A DNA stretch of 64,000 nt from Gnetum montanum (GCA_015680685.1 MNCI01037851.1:1-64000), one strand, 5' to 3'; positions 1 through 11,639 are shown, numbered from the stretch's first letter. Notes: generated from the letters alone by a model not told the origin. A program made the numbers and translations.

Positions 1-53
1 CGTGCACGCTCGTATTCGTATGGTTGAGTCTAGGGGTACCTCGCCGCTCATCA
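1..53 (+). repeat. LTR 3'-end fragment
   Basis: The first 53 bases match the last ~50 bases of the LTR that ends at 886: both share a block around ATTCGTATGGTTGAG and TACCTCGCC and finish in CTCATCA. This is therefore the 3' end of a second LTR of the same family, cut by the window edge. What follows (from 54) is not a primer binding site, so this copy is more likely a 3' or solo LTR than a 5' LTR. Confidence 0.55.
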
Positions 54-886
54 ATAGTGTTTAGGCTAGTAAGAAGTCTCACTAGGATAGTGCAATTGGT
101 TGTTGGACTATCTATAATTACCTTATGAGAAAGGTAATTTCCTAGGCATTTGCTTTTATACAAACTTGGGATTCAACGCAAAGGTCCCATACTCATGTTG
201 ATGTAACATGATTGGGCAATAGCTCTTTGGATGATCATATAGGTAGATGTCACATCCATCGTCTTCTTCGATGATTAAGTCTATAGCCTTTTCTTCTACA
301 GCCATTTCCCTTTTTTGTGGATCAATGTTCTTACCTATCTCTTGATCCCTTTTCCTCTTTTTTTGTGATCACTTAAGATTTTTTGTGTTACTCTCTTCTT
401 TATGGTTTCTAAGAAAGTTGTAACTTTCTCATCTATCTATTCCGACATCTTATCTAACCTTGCTTCAACTTTCTCATTACAGCATCTTTTATTCGAGTGT
501 GGCATACTTGGACATGCACATGATCAGAAATAAAGATCAAGATTACTTCATCATTACAGCATTCACTTAGTTTAATTACTTAATTTTAATTGTTATTAAA
601 TGTGGAATGAGTACAACTTAATCACGAGCATCTACATGTGACTACTCGGTATCCTAGTAGCGTACTCAGGCCATGCACTTGGTAATCCCAGTGGTAGTCA
701 TGCACAAGGCCTAAGATGTGTACAAATGATTAAGGAATGGATGCTCATAGCACTTAGGCTAGCTTAGATTCTCTCTCCCTATCTCCTCTTAGTATAGCTC
801 TCTCTCTNTCTATGGAGTTCGACTCGATCTTATGTGAAATGCTCATATTCGTATGGTTGAGTGTAGGGGTACCTCGCCACTCATCA
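54..886 (+). repeat. Putative 5' LTR of a plus-strand LTR element (W)
   Basis: The right end (CTCATCA at 880-886) is followed directly by a primer binding site, which fixes the LTR 3' border. The left border is not resolved. The internal stretch at 484-515 resembles the LTR tail at 8268-8300 and, more weakly, the minus-strand LTR near 48650-48700, so it is a family-wide R/U5 segment. The 3' part (600-886) is recognisably related to the minus-strand LTR at 48135-48560. One N lies at 808 within a CT microsatellite. Confidence 0.5.
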
Positions 887-887
887 T

Positions 888-908
888 TGGCGTCATTGCT
901 AAGGACGG
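888..908 (+). other. Primer binding site, tRNA-Asp-like (W)
   Basis: TGGCGTCATTGCTAAGGACGG begins just after the LTR end. It matches the plant tRNA-Asp primer complement (TGGCGCCGTTGCCGGGGA...) apart from C-to-T and G-to-A type changes. Such sites are typical of Athila/Tat-group Ty3/gypsy elements. A related copy lies on the other strand at 48113-48133. Confidence 0.65.
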
Positions 909-1034
909 TGCTAGTTATCTAGATTAGTTATGTCATACAAGATCACTGTAACAAGTATTAATGATATATCTTTTAGAAAAAATATAATAAATAATAATAA
1001 TAATTACAATTAAATCACACACAAATTCACAACC

Positions 1035-3080
1035 ATGTCTCTCTCACAAGACTTTGATAATGCAACAACTAGGAGGGCAATTCATTAGAGAACCAATGAG
1101 TTATATAATGATGAAGATGAAGTTTGGAGTACCCAATCTGATGTAGGGGTTTCCTATGAACATAAATGAAGACAACACCATCACCACTCATGAATGCACA
1201 ACATACCTAGTGACGATGAACCCCTACTGGCCACTACAAGCCTAATAGAAATACAAGAGGCTGTTCAAATATCCCGCAGGCATCGCAAGGAGAGCCATCT
1301 ACCTAGGCTCGATTTGAACAACTTTCCTAAGTTTTCCGGAGGCTATGACCTAGATCCACAACATCATCTACAAGCCTTCCATGAAGCCTATGTATGGAAT
1401 AACATTGATAATGGATGGAAAGAACCTAAGCTCTTTCCTATGACACTCTTTGGCCATGCAAAAGTATGGTATAGTTCCTTATAATTAAAAGCAATCTAAC
1501 ATTGGCCAACAACTAGAACTCTTCAACGAAAGATATCAAACTTATGCAAGAGTGTCAGCCTTGAGGAGACAAATCCAAGAGTGGAAACAAGCGTAACATG
1601 AACCCTTAGACATGGCCTTGGAAAGATAGTATGCATTGTTAGACAACTACCTAGGCCATGGGTTCTCCTAGGAGAGACTAATGTACCATATCATGGATGG
1701 GCTCCGTAATGAAACAAGGGAGACACTAGGGATGTATGCTCGAGGCCAACTATATGAGCTACGAACCCATCAATTCCAAGAGCTTATCAAGCAGGTAGCA
1801 AAAGAAGAAGGAGAAATGGCTAAATGGGAGAATTTTAAAACATCTCAATAGGACCAAAATCTTACATCCACAAAGGTCCATAATCTGAAAGAGGAGAAAT
1901 CAACTCACCTCAAGGAGGAGGAATCATCTTTGCCAACACTACAATCATTAAATGAAATCAAGGAAAAGATCAATAAGATGATGGAATGGATGCATAAAAA
2001 ATGTGGAGAATATGCCAACATTATTGGAGGTAGAGTCATGACAAACCAAGAAGGAAGACAAAATACCCTTAGAAAATTAGAAAGAAGAGTTGAAAAAAAT
2101 AAGAGCTCAACTGCTAATCATACGTATCAATGCAACATTTGGCTATATGATCACCCCAAGGGCCAATGTCCAATCTTGTCACATTTACAGGAGCATTGGG
2201 GAAGGGTGTTACACCTAGAGTTCATACAAAGATACTGTGTTCAATCACAATGGCAACAATCTCAGTCGTGGGGAAGGCCACCCCCAAACTGGTTACACCC
2301 TTCATACCATCTAAACCTAAGTGCTTATCAAGTTCAACATCCTGTTTCCCCAACTGGGTCAACATCCTCTATCTCACCACATTATTATTATTCTCCTTAA
2401 TACTATCAACCTGTATCCTCACCAACAAGACCACCACCTTGGATACCTTACGCTTCTCCTCAATTTCAAAATTCTCATCCTTCACCTCCTTCTACATTGC
2501 CACCAAATGTTCCAAAAGAACTTGCAACATAGTAGAAACCCACAAATATTACTTGTGCTTTTGCTAACAATAGCAATGGGAACTCTCCTCAACATCAAAG
2601 ATGCCCCTTCTTTTGACATGACCATAAGAAGGGACAACACAATTCTGAGCCCACTACATCCTCCAACTTAGCACAAGCCCAACACTGTGGTGCACCTTCC
2701 TCTTCAAACCAAATGCCTCATGTTACCTTATTAGGGCCACCACTCAATACTCCAACAACCATACAACCCAATGAATATAGCCACATGGGGAGACATGTTG
2801 ATCCTTGCATACCATCTTACGGTCACAAGTGCCATAGTGGGTCAACCACTCATCACTTGACTACATCTTATAAATTGCCCCACTATGCTTACCATAATCA
2901 AGTGTGCGAACCCCACTTAGGGAACATTCCAACCACTACATCAAAAGACATCTAGTGGTTCAGATATGATTGAATCCCAATAAGTCCAACATGCAAGGAT
3001 CCCAACTTTTCATTTATTAATCCTTGTCATACTCAACCATTTAATTATGGGGGATACCCTCCATTCTAACAACAAGCAGG
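1035..3080 (+). pseudogene. Decayed gag of LTR element W
   Basis: An ATG at 1035 (MSLSQDF...) opens a frame soon broken by TAG and TGA. At 1194-1484 the frame is clear and shows the N-terminal half of a Retrotrans_gag domain: FPKFSGGYDLDPQHHLQAF, then LFPMTLFGHAKVWYSSL. After a frameshift the C-terminal half continues to about 1860 (DGLRNETRETLG, FQELIKQVAKEEG). A lysine/glutamate-rich coiled stretch (1930-2100) leads to a damaged zinc knuckle near 2131-2170 (C-x2-W-x3-H-x4-C, the second Cys apparently changed to Trp). A Pro/Ser-rich tail continues to ~3080. No protease, RT or integrase follows, so W is either non-autonomous or deleted. Family assignment is from domain pattern; subfamily is inference. 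Confidence 0.7.
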
Positions 3081-3900
3081 ATTAATAAATAATTTTCATT
3101 TTCTTTAATTTTAAAATTTTTGTTTTTCAATTTTTCACTTTTCAACTTATTGTTTGATCTTTTTGCCTTTTTGTCTTTTTATCTTTTTACCTTTTTATAA
3201 GTAATCTCACATAGGAATAAAACACTCATGTGAACTATTGGTTAAGGTGTTGTTTTATGCTATCAAGTCTCAAGTGACTCATTATGTGGACAGCGAGCCC
3301 ATAACATCCACCCACCCATTCTATTAATAAGGGGTTCTACCTTGGGTACAATGATATTCCTAAGCATTACAACTTAAAGTAATTTTTTGTGTTATTGTGC
3401 CCAGAACAAAGAAGGATGGACCAAGAGGGAATGATTAGGGTGTGACATCAAGGGGACTTGTGGATTCCCTTTGTGACATTTATAGGAACTATCATGTAGC
3501 TTGGTTGTACTAAGATCCTTGTAGATTTAATGAAAAATGGGAGTAAGAGTAATTAAAAGGCACTCAACCAATAATAATAATAATGCTATTTTGGGGGGTC
3601 CCACTAGAAAGACATGCACCCATGCCTGAAGGTAGGTAGCTTCTCTGGATTAAGCAATACATCAAAAAAATGAGTGCCACAAAGCAAAATCACTCCTCTG
3701 TTGAATGAAACACCAAGTAATCATATGCCTTGTTGTCATGGTGCTCTTATGGTTGTCCATCATTGGATGAAGCAATGCAATGTCAATGATCAAAGGAATG
3801 GACTTGGTCCTAATTTTAGAGTGACAAGTTAATGACACATTAATCATGCCTTACACTAAGGATTCATTCTGCCTTGGGTCAGTTACCTCATGTTCCACTC
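3081..3900. other. Non-coding, T-rich spacer
   Basis: No gene seen. The stretch holds a T-rich run with a loose CTTTTTG-like repeat (about 3150-3200) and an (AAT)n microsatellite at about 3570. It probably belongs to the 3' untranslated part of element W. Confidence 0.4.
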
Positions 3901-5310
3901 TCTGCATTCCCTTCTGTAATTCACCTCACCTCGCTGTTCATGTAATTGTGACTTGTGACTTAGGTAGCATGGGATTCATATCTCATCACGGTGATATCTA
4001 CATGTGTTTGTTTTTGTGAGATCGATGTGGATTACATTTAACCCTTCTAGTGCCTACAGACATTTTAAGGTGTGGTTACGCAAGGGCATTATAGGTTGGA
4101 ACCTACTTTGGGGAGGACCCACTTGCATAACCCTTGTAATTTGCACTCATAACACATCTTCCACACATCATCTAATACCCTCCAAGTATTACCAATGTTC
4201 TTCTTTCCCTTATCATCCTTCCGATTCAAATGTTCCTATGAGCTAACACATGTCCTTTTTCCTCATACTCTTCATAACTTTCATTGTTAGCTTTTACACC
4301 ATTATATTTTTTGTGCCTGTAGGACTAGTTTATATTACCCTTGACCCTTTACATTAACCTAAAAGTCCTCATTCTATACCTTGGAGTTTCAAAAATTTAT
4401 AGATTTTTCCAAGTACCCTATTTCCAATAGGACCTGATATTGGGTCCCCGCTAGTGGGTACGTAATATCATGTCCTTAAAATCTATATATATGGACCCCC
4501 TCTCCCCAGCCCCCCACCCCCACGAACATTAACACGAACATTAACATCATTTGCAACTATTCACATGGGGGAGTTTTTTAAATTTTCTTCTATGACTTGT
4601 GATTGCGCATCTCTTGCTCCAATAACCATGACTCGCTCACTAGCACTCCGATTTTTATTCCGTCTGGACCTACTTGAACCCAAAGTGTTCAACTTAGTCA
4701 TGGGGGAGGGGTACATGCTAAATTGTGTATACATTTTTTGAAATTCATCATCACCCAAAGAACACTATCAAGGGTAATTACTTATAAAAATAATAAACAT
4801 GTGCCAAAAATAATTTCATCTCCTTATCTATACTGGGAAATTAAACTTTGAAGCCACCTAAGCAAAGTGGACCAAATATTAAAACCTTTTGGGGACATTT
4901 CCATAAAAATTCCTAACTTTGAAATCACATGGAATAAGAAAAAATTCATTAGGGTAGGAAGTAAGGTACAACTTAACTTTTGTAAGCAACCTTACTAATG
5001 ATTGGCCCCATGTGATTGTAGCTGGTCCCAAAGCGTGGACAACAAGAAGGTCCCTCTCAAGATGCATCTAAGTGACCTAGGAGAGGTAGAGGATAGGCAC
5101 CTACCGAATAACATACAGAGCAGGAGGCACAATCCTTCAGTATCCATCAAGAGACTCCTACTGCTGTATAATTAGAATAGGCAGAAGGTGGAGCCGCTGC
5201 AGTGTCTAAATAGGGACAACACCTCACGTTGCCCCCGAAGTATGTTCAGGCCATTCCTGAAAGGTCCACATCAGCTGCAGTGATCGTGGAATTGAACTTT
5301 GGACCCATTA
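3901..5310. other. Degraded element sequence with LTR-like block
   Basis: No convincing gene. At 4430-4500 a block with GATATTGGGTCCC, AATATCATGTCC and a TATATATA stretch (4484-4493) resembles in style the GATATC-rich segment at 8010-8095. It may be the promoter end of an LTR paired with the block at 7960-8302. The frames at 4004-4246 and 4561-4758 show no recognisable motif and look fortuitous. Confidence 0.3.
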
Positions 5311-7800
5311 CAAAATTCACTCCTAAGGCCATTAGGGACTCAAAGGGTCCCCATTATGGCCTATCCTCTCTGAAAGCAATGCCTGGTACTTAGGAGAAAC
5401 GTACCAATTTTGGCACAATAAAGAACAAGGCACCACGGTTGACATTGGTGGTGTGTCTATTGATTTTTTTGCCAAGGCCATTTCAAAAGTGTTAAACCTT
5501 CTAAATATGAGGCGAAAATTTTCTCACCTATCCACTCACTCTGATGCTAATGCATGAAAGGTTTGCTTGGATAGGTCGTACAATAAGGAAGATAAGATAT
5601 ATGGAGAATTAACATTGGAAGAAAGAATTAACATCTTCCCCAAAAAAGGCTTAAATAGGATTTCAACATATGCAGCAAGAGGAAGTGTGATATTGATGGG
5701 AAAGGTTAATGCTAACCTGCCCCATCTATATCTCATGGAGATCTTAAGGTGGTTCGAAGAGCACAAGACAAGGAAGTTTGTGTTGCCCTTCCCTTGTCTC
5801 ATAAGGAAGCTATGAAAGCATGCTAAAATTCTGGGGTACACCAATGATGTCCCTAGAAAAGCCCAAAATGCTTCATTTGCTGAATTTCTGAAGCCACCAG
5901 CTCCAAGGAAAATGTTGGTGAGACATTGGAGCCAAAGCTAGAGCAAGAGAAAGAACAAATGGTACGGCCCACTACAACTGAAACTGCAAGGCCTAGCCAA
6001 CTCCCAAGCTCAAGGCCTAGTCAACAACAAGAAGCAGGGCCCAGCATAAGCTAGTGAAACTAACAGCCACTACTATAGGATTATTGATCGTTGATGAGCC
6101 ATCTCAGGGCCATCGCTAAGACAGTCAGTTGGGGGAGTCGTTATGATGCTAATCTCTTCTACATCCTCAACAATACCGTACCTCCCACTATCTCTATAGA
6201 TCATGCATGAGGTGAGGTGTCCATTTAGACAAGAGGAGGGGAGACTGATTAGTCACAATAGATTTCAGGGAATGCTACATCCTTTCAGATGCAACTCAAA
6301 ACTGGTGAAGGGGCCACTATGGTGGTCATGCAGCACCAGGATGCAGTAGAAGCTACAGAAGTGGTCACAAACCACATCAAAGAATCCTTCAATGTCCCTG
6401 TTGTGCCACTGGTAGACTTCACTATAGCACGTGATGCTCAAACATTGGTCAGTCCCTCAATGACTCCTACAGAGCATGAGGATGTGCTTGATTGGTTACT
6501 GCAAATAAGACAAGTGATGATGTCCTTGTTCGACATCCCACAAGATGTCATGGTAGCACAATTAAACCTCATCTCTACCAAGGGAAAGTTGGTCATGGTA
6601 GAGATCAAGGCTGAGCATGCAAAAGCAAAGTTATAAAAAGTCCAAGAGAGGCTCAAAACCCTATAAGCTGCACAGCGGGACCCCTCTCAATTCATTCTCA
6701 CAAACCAGCTAGACACCTTCAAGACTGAGTAGCTCAACAAATTGTTGGTAGACAATAAGAGAGTGGTAGAGGAGAAAGAGAAGGCCAACTAGGATTCCTC
6801 CAAGGCACAAGGGTAAACCTACGCACATGCCAAGGCACTCAAAGCCCTACAAGAGGAGAATAAATAGCTCGCTATTGACAATCCTTGATTGACCGCTGTG
6901 GAGAAACAGAAGAATGTTCTTGAAGAAAACTTTCAGTAGGTATGAGAACAATTAATTAGGATCAATTAAGATATCAACCATTTGACTAGAGAAAATTGAG
7001 CCCTCTCAATGGAGGAGGTATGTGCAATCCATCAGAAGACGGCCATCGAAATAAGTGCATGGAAAAACAAGGCCAAGTGGCATCAAAAGTTAAAGGAGCA
7101 TTTCTAAGACCAGGTGGGGATGTATAACCAAATCATCGAGAAGAAAATCCATATGGCCAAGGCCCACATCAATGCTTTCAGTGCTCAACACACTAATTGG
7201 TGGACCATATTGGACACATGCATTTGTCCACCAAGTAGAACTTAAAAGTTGGGACCTACAGATTCAAGATCTTATAGAGTACATGGAATTGGCAAACCTA
7301 CGGTATGCCAATCTCGTCATGTTGATAATAGGGCATCCAAGGACAGAGCTTGAGGGGTAGGTAGCAGCCACCTACGCCAAATATGAAGCAAAATTTGTAG
7401 AGCACAAGAAAACGTTGTAGAAGCTAGAAGTTGCAAATTCTGAACTTGAGGTGGTTAAAACAAGCTACCAAGGATAAAAAGATATCACAATGAACTCAGC
7501 TTGATAGATTACATATTTTCAGGAGTACAGAAACAAAGCTAGAGCCTACGAGGAGGAACAATGGTTGTTTGCGACCTAGTACATCAAAGCAAATAAGATG
7601 TTTCCACAACTACTGTGTCCATGGGAGGTGTTGACTCCATCAAACATTGGAGCATCAGCATGGATGGCATAGGATCCCCAAACGAAAGAGGAAAAGCTCT
7701 AGGCACTACTTCAATGTCATCAAATTCCAAAACCTGGAGCACAAGATAAGGGGAAGCAACCCATGGAGGAGCCACCACCACCTTGAACCACATGAGTTCC
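5311..7800 (+). pseudogene. Coiled-coil retroelement ORF, many stops
   Basis: One frame can be followed with interruptions from ~5311. It opens with a region containing VDIGGVSIDFFAKAIS (about 5437-5487). This resembles the 'V-x-(I/F)-D/S-x(n)-(F/L)' block of Athila-ORF1/plant-mobile-type proteins. A basic segment follows (5567-5812). From 6289 to about 7500 the frame is Lys/Glu/Gln-rich and strongly coiled-coil-like. Many interruptions are TAG where a Gln codon is expected, as from C-to-T decay. It ends near an LTR-like block. Comparable domain order (mobile-like region, then coiled coil) is seen in the antisense genes of elements X and Y, but here no introns are evident. Function unknown. 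Confidence 0.45.
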
Positions 7801-7959
7801 ATAAAATTTTGTAATTTTGTGATTTCGCATTTCTTGTGTTGTGTCCCAATTTTGTTCTATTAAGTTCTCCACTGCAGCATGAATAAATTCCCTGTCAGCC
7901 AATAATCCCATACTTATCCACTGTGTAATCAATGGGGCTTGTTCTCATTTTGACTCAAG

Positions 7960-8302
7960 GACAAGTTTTCATTCAATCGTAGGGGTATGATGAATCATGA
8001 TTCATCATGCTGTGATATCGGACCCCTGATACTGGATCCACGATATTAAGTACACGATATCATAGCCCAAATAATGATATTAAATACATGATATCATGAC
8101 TCCTATGTGAGCCTATAAATACACATGTAGGTGCATGAGAGGAGTCAGTCTTTTGATTTAGGAAATAGTTAGTTTTTTAGTTAGCTTTCGAAGTTAGTTC
8201 ATTTCTTAGCTCCTCTCAACCCTTTCTCCTAGTTCATGCCCGTAGTGTGATGATTGTAATTGTACGACATCCTTTATTCGAGTGTGGTGTACTTGGACAC
8301 AC
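7960..8302 (+). repeat. Truncated LTR-like block
   Basis: The block starts near TGATGAATCATGATTCATCA (an almost perfect palindrome, 7988-8008). It carries several GATATC/GATATT motifs (8015-8095) and a TATA box (CTATAAATAC, about 8113-8122), and it contains the family-wide segment ATTCGAGTGTGG...TACTTGGACA (8270-8300). It stops abruptly where minus-strand gag of element Z begins, so one of the two was truncated here. Confidence 0.45.
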
Positions 8303-10340
8303 ACACTTTCTTGTTGTTATTTTTCTTCTTGACCCCCTCAGCAACCGTCGCTACGGTCGTTGTCGTAGCTTTGCCTTTGTCTTTACCCTTGTTATGGGCA
8401 TTTTTGTAAATCGCATATGCTAGGTCTTTGCTAGCCTCTACCACATCTTGAATTCTCTTTGTCTGAGCAAAGGCTTGGCTGAGGGAGCAGGGAGTGAGGT
8501 AATATAACTTAGACTTGATAAAGTCATTAACTGCCCCTTTTAAGATTGCCAATAGATGAGCCTCCGCGATGGGTTCACAAATTTTGTTCAAGGTGGCGCT
8601 CCATCGCTGTATAAACTTTTGGACTGACTCGAGTAGATCTTTTTTGACTCCCATGAGCTGATCCAGCATGACTTCTGGTTTTAGGTTGTACTTGAAATGA
8701 GTCATGAACTGAGTTAACAGCTCTTCCAAAGTTGAGATAGAAGAGCATGGGAGTGCTCAATACCAGTCTAAAGCTTTACCCATTAGGGACATAGCAAAGA
8801 CACAGATGACAGCATGCAACCATTGTTGTAATAACAGCAACTCTAACCTAAAAGTAACTAGATGGGCATTGGGATCGCCTTCCCCATTGTATTTTGTAAA
8901 ATGGGGGAGTGGCATCCCAGGAGGTAACGACAAGATGGATACTGTCGGACTAATAGGATCATCATAGTAGAAATCCATAACCTGTATTGTGTCGAAATCG
9001 GTAGCCTTGAGGCGTTTAACTTCCTCAATAAGGGTCTGAATAAGCTGGAAGGCTTAATCCAGACCTGTAGACAAAGAGGTCATTTGTGGAACAGCCAAAG
9101 GAGCCATGCTGGGTTGCAGAATAGGGATGGCAGGTTGGCCTATGTGCGATGTTATCGGGACTACCCCTACGGGCTATACAGCCTATGTCATCCACCACCC
9201 GGCAGGTGGTGCAGACGAGGCGACAACCACCGATTGTTCCATAGGATATGCCGCTTGTGTAGCCGGTGGTACAAACAATGATCCTGTAGTTAGGTTTATT
9301 GCCTGTGGAACCTAGTGTTGATGATGAGTGAAATGAGATATCTGCATAGGCTAGGCTACAAGGGATGATGTGCTTGGAGCCCACCATGTGGTAGTGGCAG
9401 GTCATGTCGTGTGAGTCGAGATGAATGTAGGCACTGTGTGTAACTGCGAAGTAGGTATTGCGTGTACATATGGTGACATAGGCATAGGTATACGATGAGA
9501 TGGATTTGCCATCTGTGGCTACGGAGGAATGACTTGTGAAGGGACACCATCCTGGAGGGTAGCCAGAGAGAAAAAATGTGGTTGGGGCGAGTGCAGGACT
9601 CGGTTAACATTAGGTAATGTCAAGGGCGTGGTGACCATGAACAACAAATTTACACAAGATGTTGTGGAGGAAGGGGCCATAGCCACATCAACATGACTAC
9701 CTCCCTCGGAGTGGGAATTTAGATCATCCTACCCATCGTGAAGTGCTTCATCATGGAACAACTCCTCTTGTTGTTCCATCAATGCCTTGGTCATCAGCAT
9801 TTGATCTAAAATCCACTGTTGTTGGTCTGTCAGGTGCATAGTGGTCTTAGGTGAAGGAAAAAATTCCTTCCCATTACAATATATGAACTCGTATTCTCGT
9901 TCCTCTTCGAGTTCCTATGGATACATGGGCAAATTTTTCACAAGCTTAGCACAGAGGAAATTGTAATGTTCCCTGCACTGAGCGTGTCCCTCAGGCTCTT
10001 TATTCTGGAGCCTAAGGGATTGGTGTGGTCGAACCAAACTGGTTGGTGTCTTGATCATAGGAGGCGTGACTTGCAGTGTCTAAGGGTTCTCGAGGTTAGC
10101 AGTGTCAACAACGGTGATTGGTACAGCCATTCTCTACATAGCTCAAGAGTAATGACGACAAGGATAATGATCACAAGGGAAAAGGCAAGCTAAGGTGAAA
10201 ATGGGCTTTCTACCCTGCAGGATTCCAGAAGAATCATTGAAGCGACCAATCTGCACCACACAATCTCGTAAACAACCACAAAGGTATTACATTTACGTCA
10301 ATTGAAAATGGATGCAAACATCTTGTAGGATTACCAGTGA
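8303..10340 (-). pseudogene. Gag of truncated Tat-type element Z
   Basis: Reading leftwards from about 10340, the frame parallels the gag of element Y (43900-46280) closely. It shows a Pro/Thr/Ala-rich N-terminal half, then the Retrotrans_gag core: LPPGMPLPHFTKYNGEGDPN with LMGKALDWY (8757-8978), then LDQLMGVKKDLLESVQKFIQ and WSATLNKI (8274-8729). It is cut at ~8303, before the zinc knuckle. Several stops and at least one frameshift (around 8750) break it. It belongs with the LTR at 10385-11571 through the primer site at 10360-10378. Confidence 0.75.
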
Positions 10341-10359
10341 AATGCGAATCAGAGGATTA

Positions 10360-10378
10360 GGCCCTCCTTCTAATGCCA
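10360..10378 (-). other. Primer binding site of element Z
   Basis: On the minus strand TGGCATTAGAAGGAGGGCC lies 6 bases inside the LTR end at 10385. The same site is TGGCGCTAGAAGGAGGGCC in X and TGGCACTAGAAGGAGGGCC in Y. I cannot name the matching tRNA with certainty. Confidence 0.6.
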
Positions 10379-10384
10379 AAAAAT

Positions 10385-11571
10385 TATAACGATGGAAAAT
10401 GTCGATCATTGGAACTACCAAGTGAAGTTCCATGTACATAGTTCCAATCCTGGATTCGTGCAAGGACCGTGATGAAGAAAATGAATCCAAGATCTTGTCG
10501 ATCAGATAGGGACTTACTTAATCAGTAAATTTTATAATAATCAGATCATGAGATGACGATTTCGATGAGGAAATATGATATTTGTAATCTTGAAGGCAAT
10601 GAGGACGATGTAAACAATTTGAAACAATTGCAAGATCTATGTAAATGGGATGCAATAAATTGGATTTAGAGAATGTGCAATCCCGAGATCTGGGATTTAT
10701 CTTATAAATGAGTATGTTGAATACAATGATTGCAGGCAGACTTCAATTTAGACGAAGAGCATGCCAGGAACAAGAAAGCTATTCAGAGATAAAACAAGCA
10801 GAGGCTACTCTACCTCGTTCTAGCCAATCTGGGTGTGAGGGAGTCAGACTCGAAGCAGGATGCTTGCCAACTTGAAGTTTCTAGCTCAAAAGCTCTTGTC
10901 AATCACATCTGATGTTCTTTCGATTGCCGATTCTCTTTTGTTCTCTCGCTAATCTTGCTAGCCAAAGAAAATTGCCAATCAAAATAATTTTTTGCCAACC
11001 CTTTGATGGTTGTCAATTGGGGTATTTATAAAATTAGGGTTAGGAGAAGAACACGGTTTAGATGACGCATGTCCTGAACCCACAAAATACCATTGACTTG
11101 GTGTATTGCAGCTAAAGCTTGTGGCGCTACACTGTGTTACGCTCTAAAGCGTAATGTATCGTAATCTGCCTTTGTTGGGGCTTCATTAACAAACTATTCC
11201 TTAGGTTATGTTGTAATATGCTAGAGAGCGTATCATGGCATAAGAACTGCCAATGTTTGAATTTTGCTATTTCCTTTGTTGTGATTGAATCAATTGTCTG
11301 CTTGTGTTACGCTACAGTATGCTACATTACGCTGCATAGCGTAATGCATCGTAACATAGCTAACTTGCAAAAAAAATCAAGTGTTGTTGATGCACATCCC
11401 TTGTTTCTTTTTAGTCTTTCTAGAGTCTATTACGCTATGCTACGTTATGTAGTGTAACACGCCTTTAGCCAAAAAAGAAAACCTGCTGAAATGTGTGACT
11501 TGTTACAAATGTTTGCCTGAACCTAGAGATTTTCCTAAACCATCAAGGCCTCGAAATTTCATGGTGTTTCA
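10385..11571 (-). repeat. LTR L1: 3' LTR of Y, also 5' LTR of Z
   Basis: The ends match the other three LTRs of the family. On the minus strand it begins TGAAACACCATG and ends in ...ATCGTTATA (the last CA decayed to TA). Length is about 1187 bp. Element Y's polypurine tract abuts its right side and a primer binding site with gag abuts its left side, so one LTR is shared by two internal regions. A minus-strand TATA box lies at 11023-11030. Between 11100 and 11460 (U3) it has many TTACGCT/AGCGTAA motifs in both directions. Confidence 0.8.
11023..11030 (-). promoter_or_regulatory. LTR TATA box (TATAAATA)
   Basis: TATAAATA on the minus strand lies about 540 bases from the LTR 5' end, followed by CCCC. 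The same box sits at the same place in the other LTRs (15568-15574, 31389-31395, 47164-47171). This makes it the likely core promoter and puts the U3/R border about 30 bases further left. Confidence 0.6.
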
Positions 11572-11639
11572 ATGGCCCCTCTTTGTTGATGTTTAGAGGA
11601 CCTACCCAAAAGACATTAACAAAGAATATGAAACACCAT
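11561..11639 (-). other. Polypurine tract inside a stem-loop at the 3' LTR border
   Basis: Just outside the LTR the minus strand reads AAAGAGGGG (11576-11584), a polypurine tract that would prime plus-strand synthesis. The LTR end ATGGTGTTTCA (11561-11571) has a perfect inverted copy, TGAAACACCAT, at 11629-11639. Inside that, 11581-11594 pairs imperfectly with 11608-11623. The tract therefore sits within a potential hairpin of about 80 bases. Confidence 0.65.

Noticed and set aside
9025-9405. Ser/Thr/Cys-rich minus frames alongside gag (also 29371-29763, 45154-45516)
   Set aside because: They overlap the true gag frame in another phase and only reflect its biased Pro/Thr/Ala composition.
11031-11045. 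Telomere-like TTAGGG word in the LTRs
   Set aside because: Only one or two units beside the TATA box in each LTR, no array.
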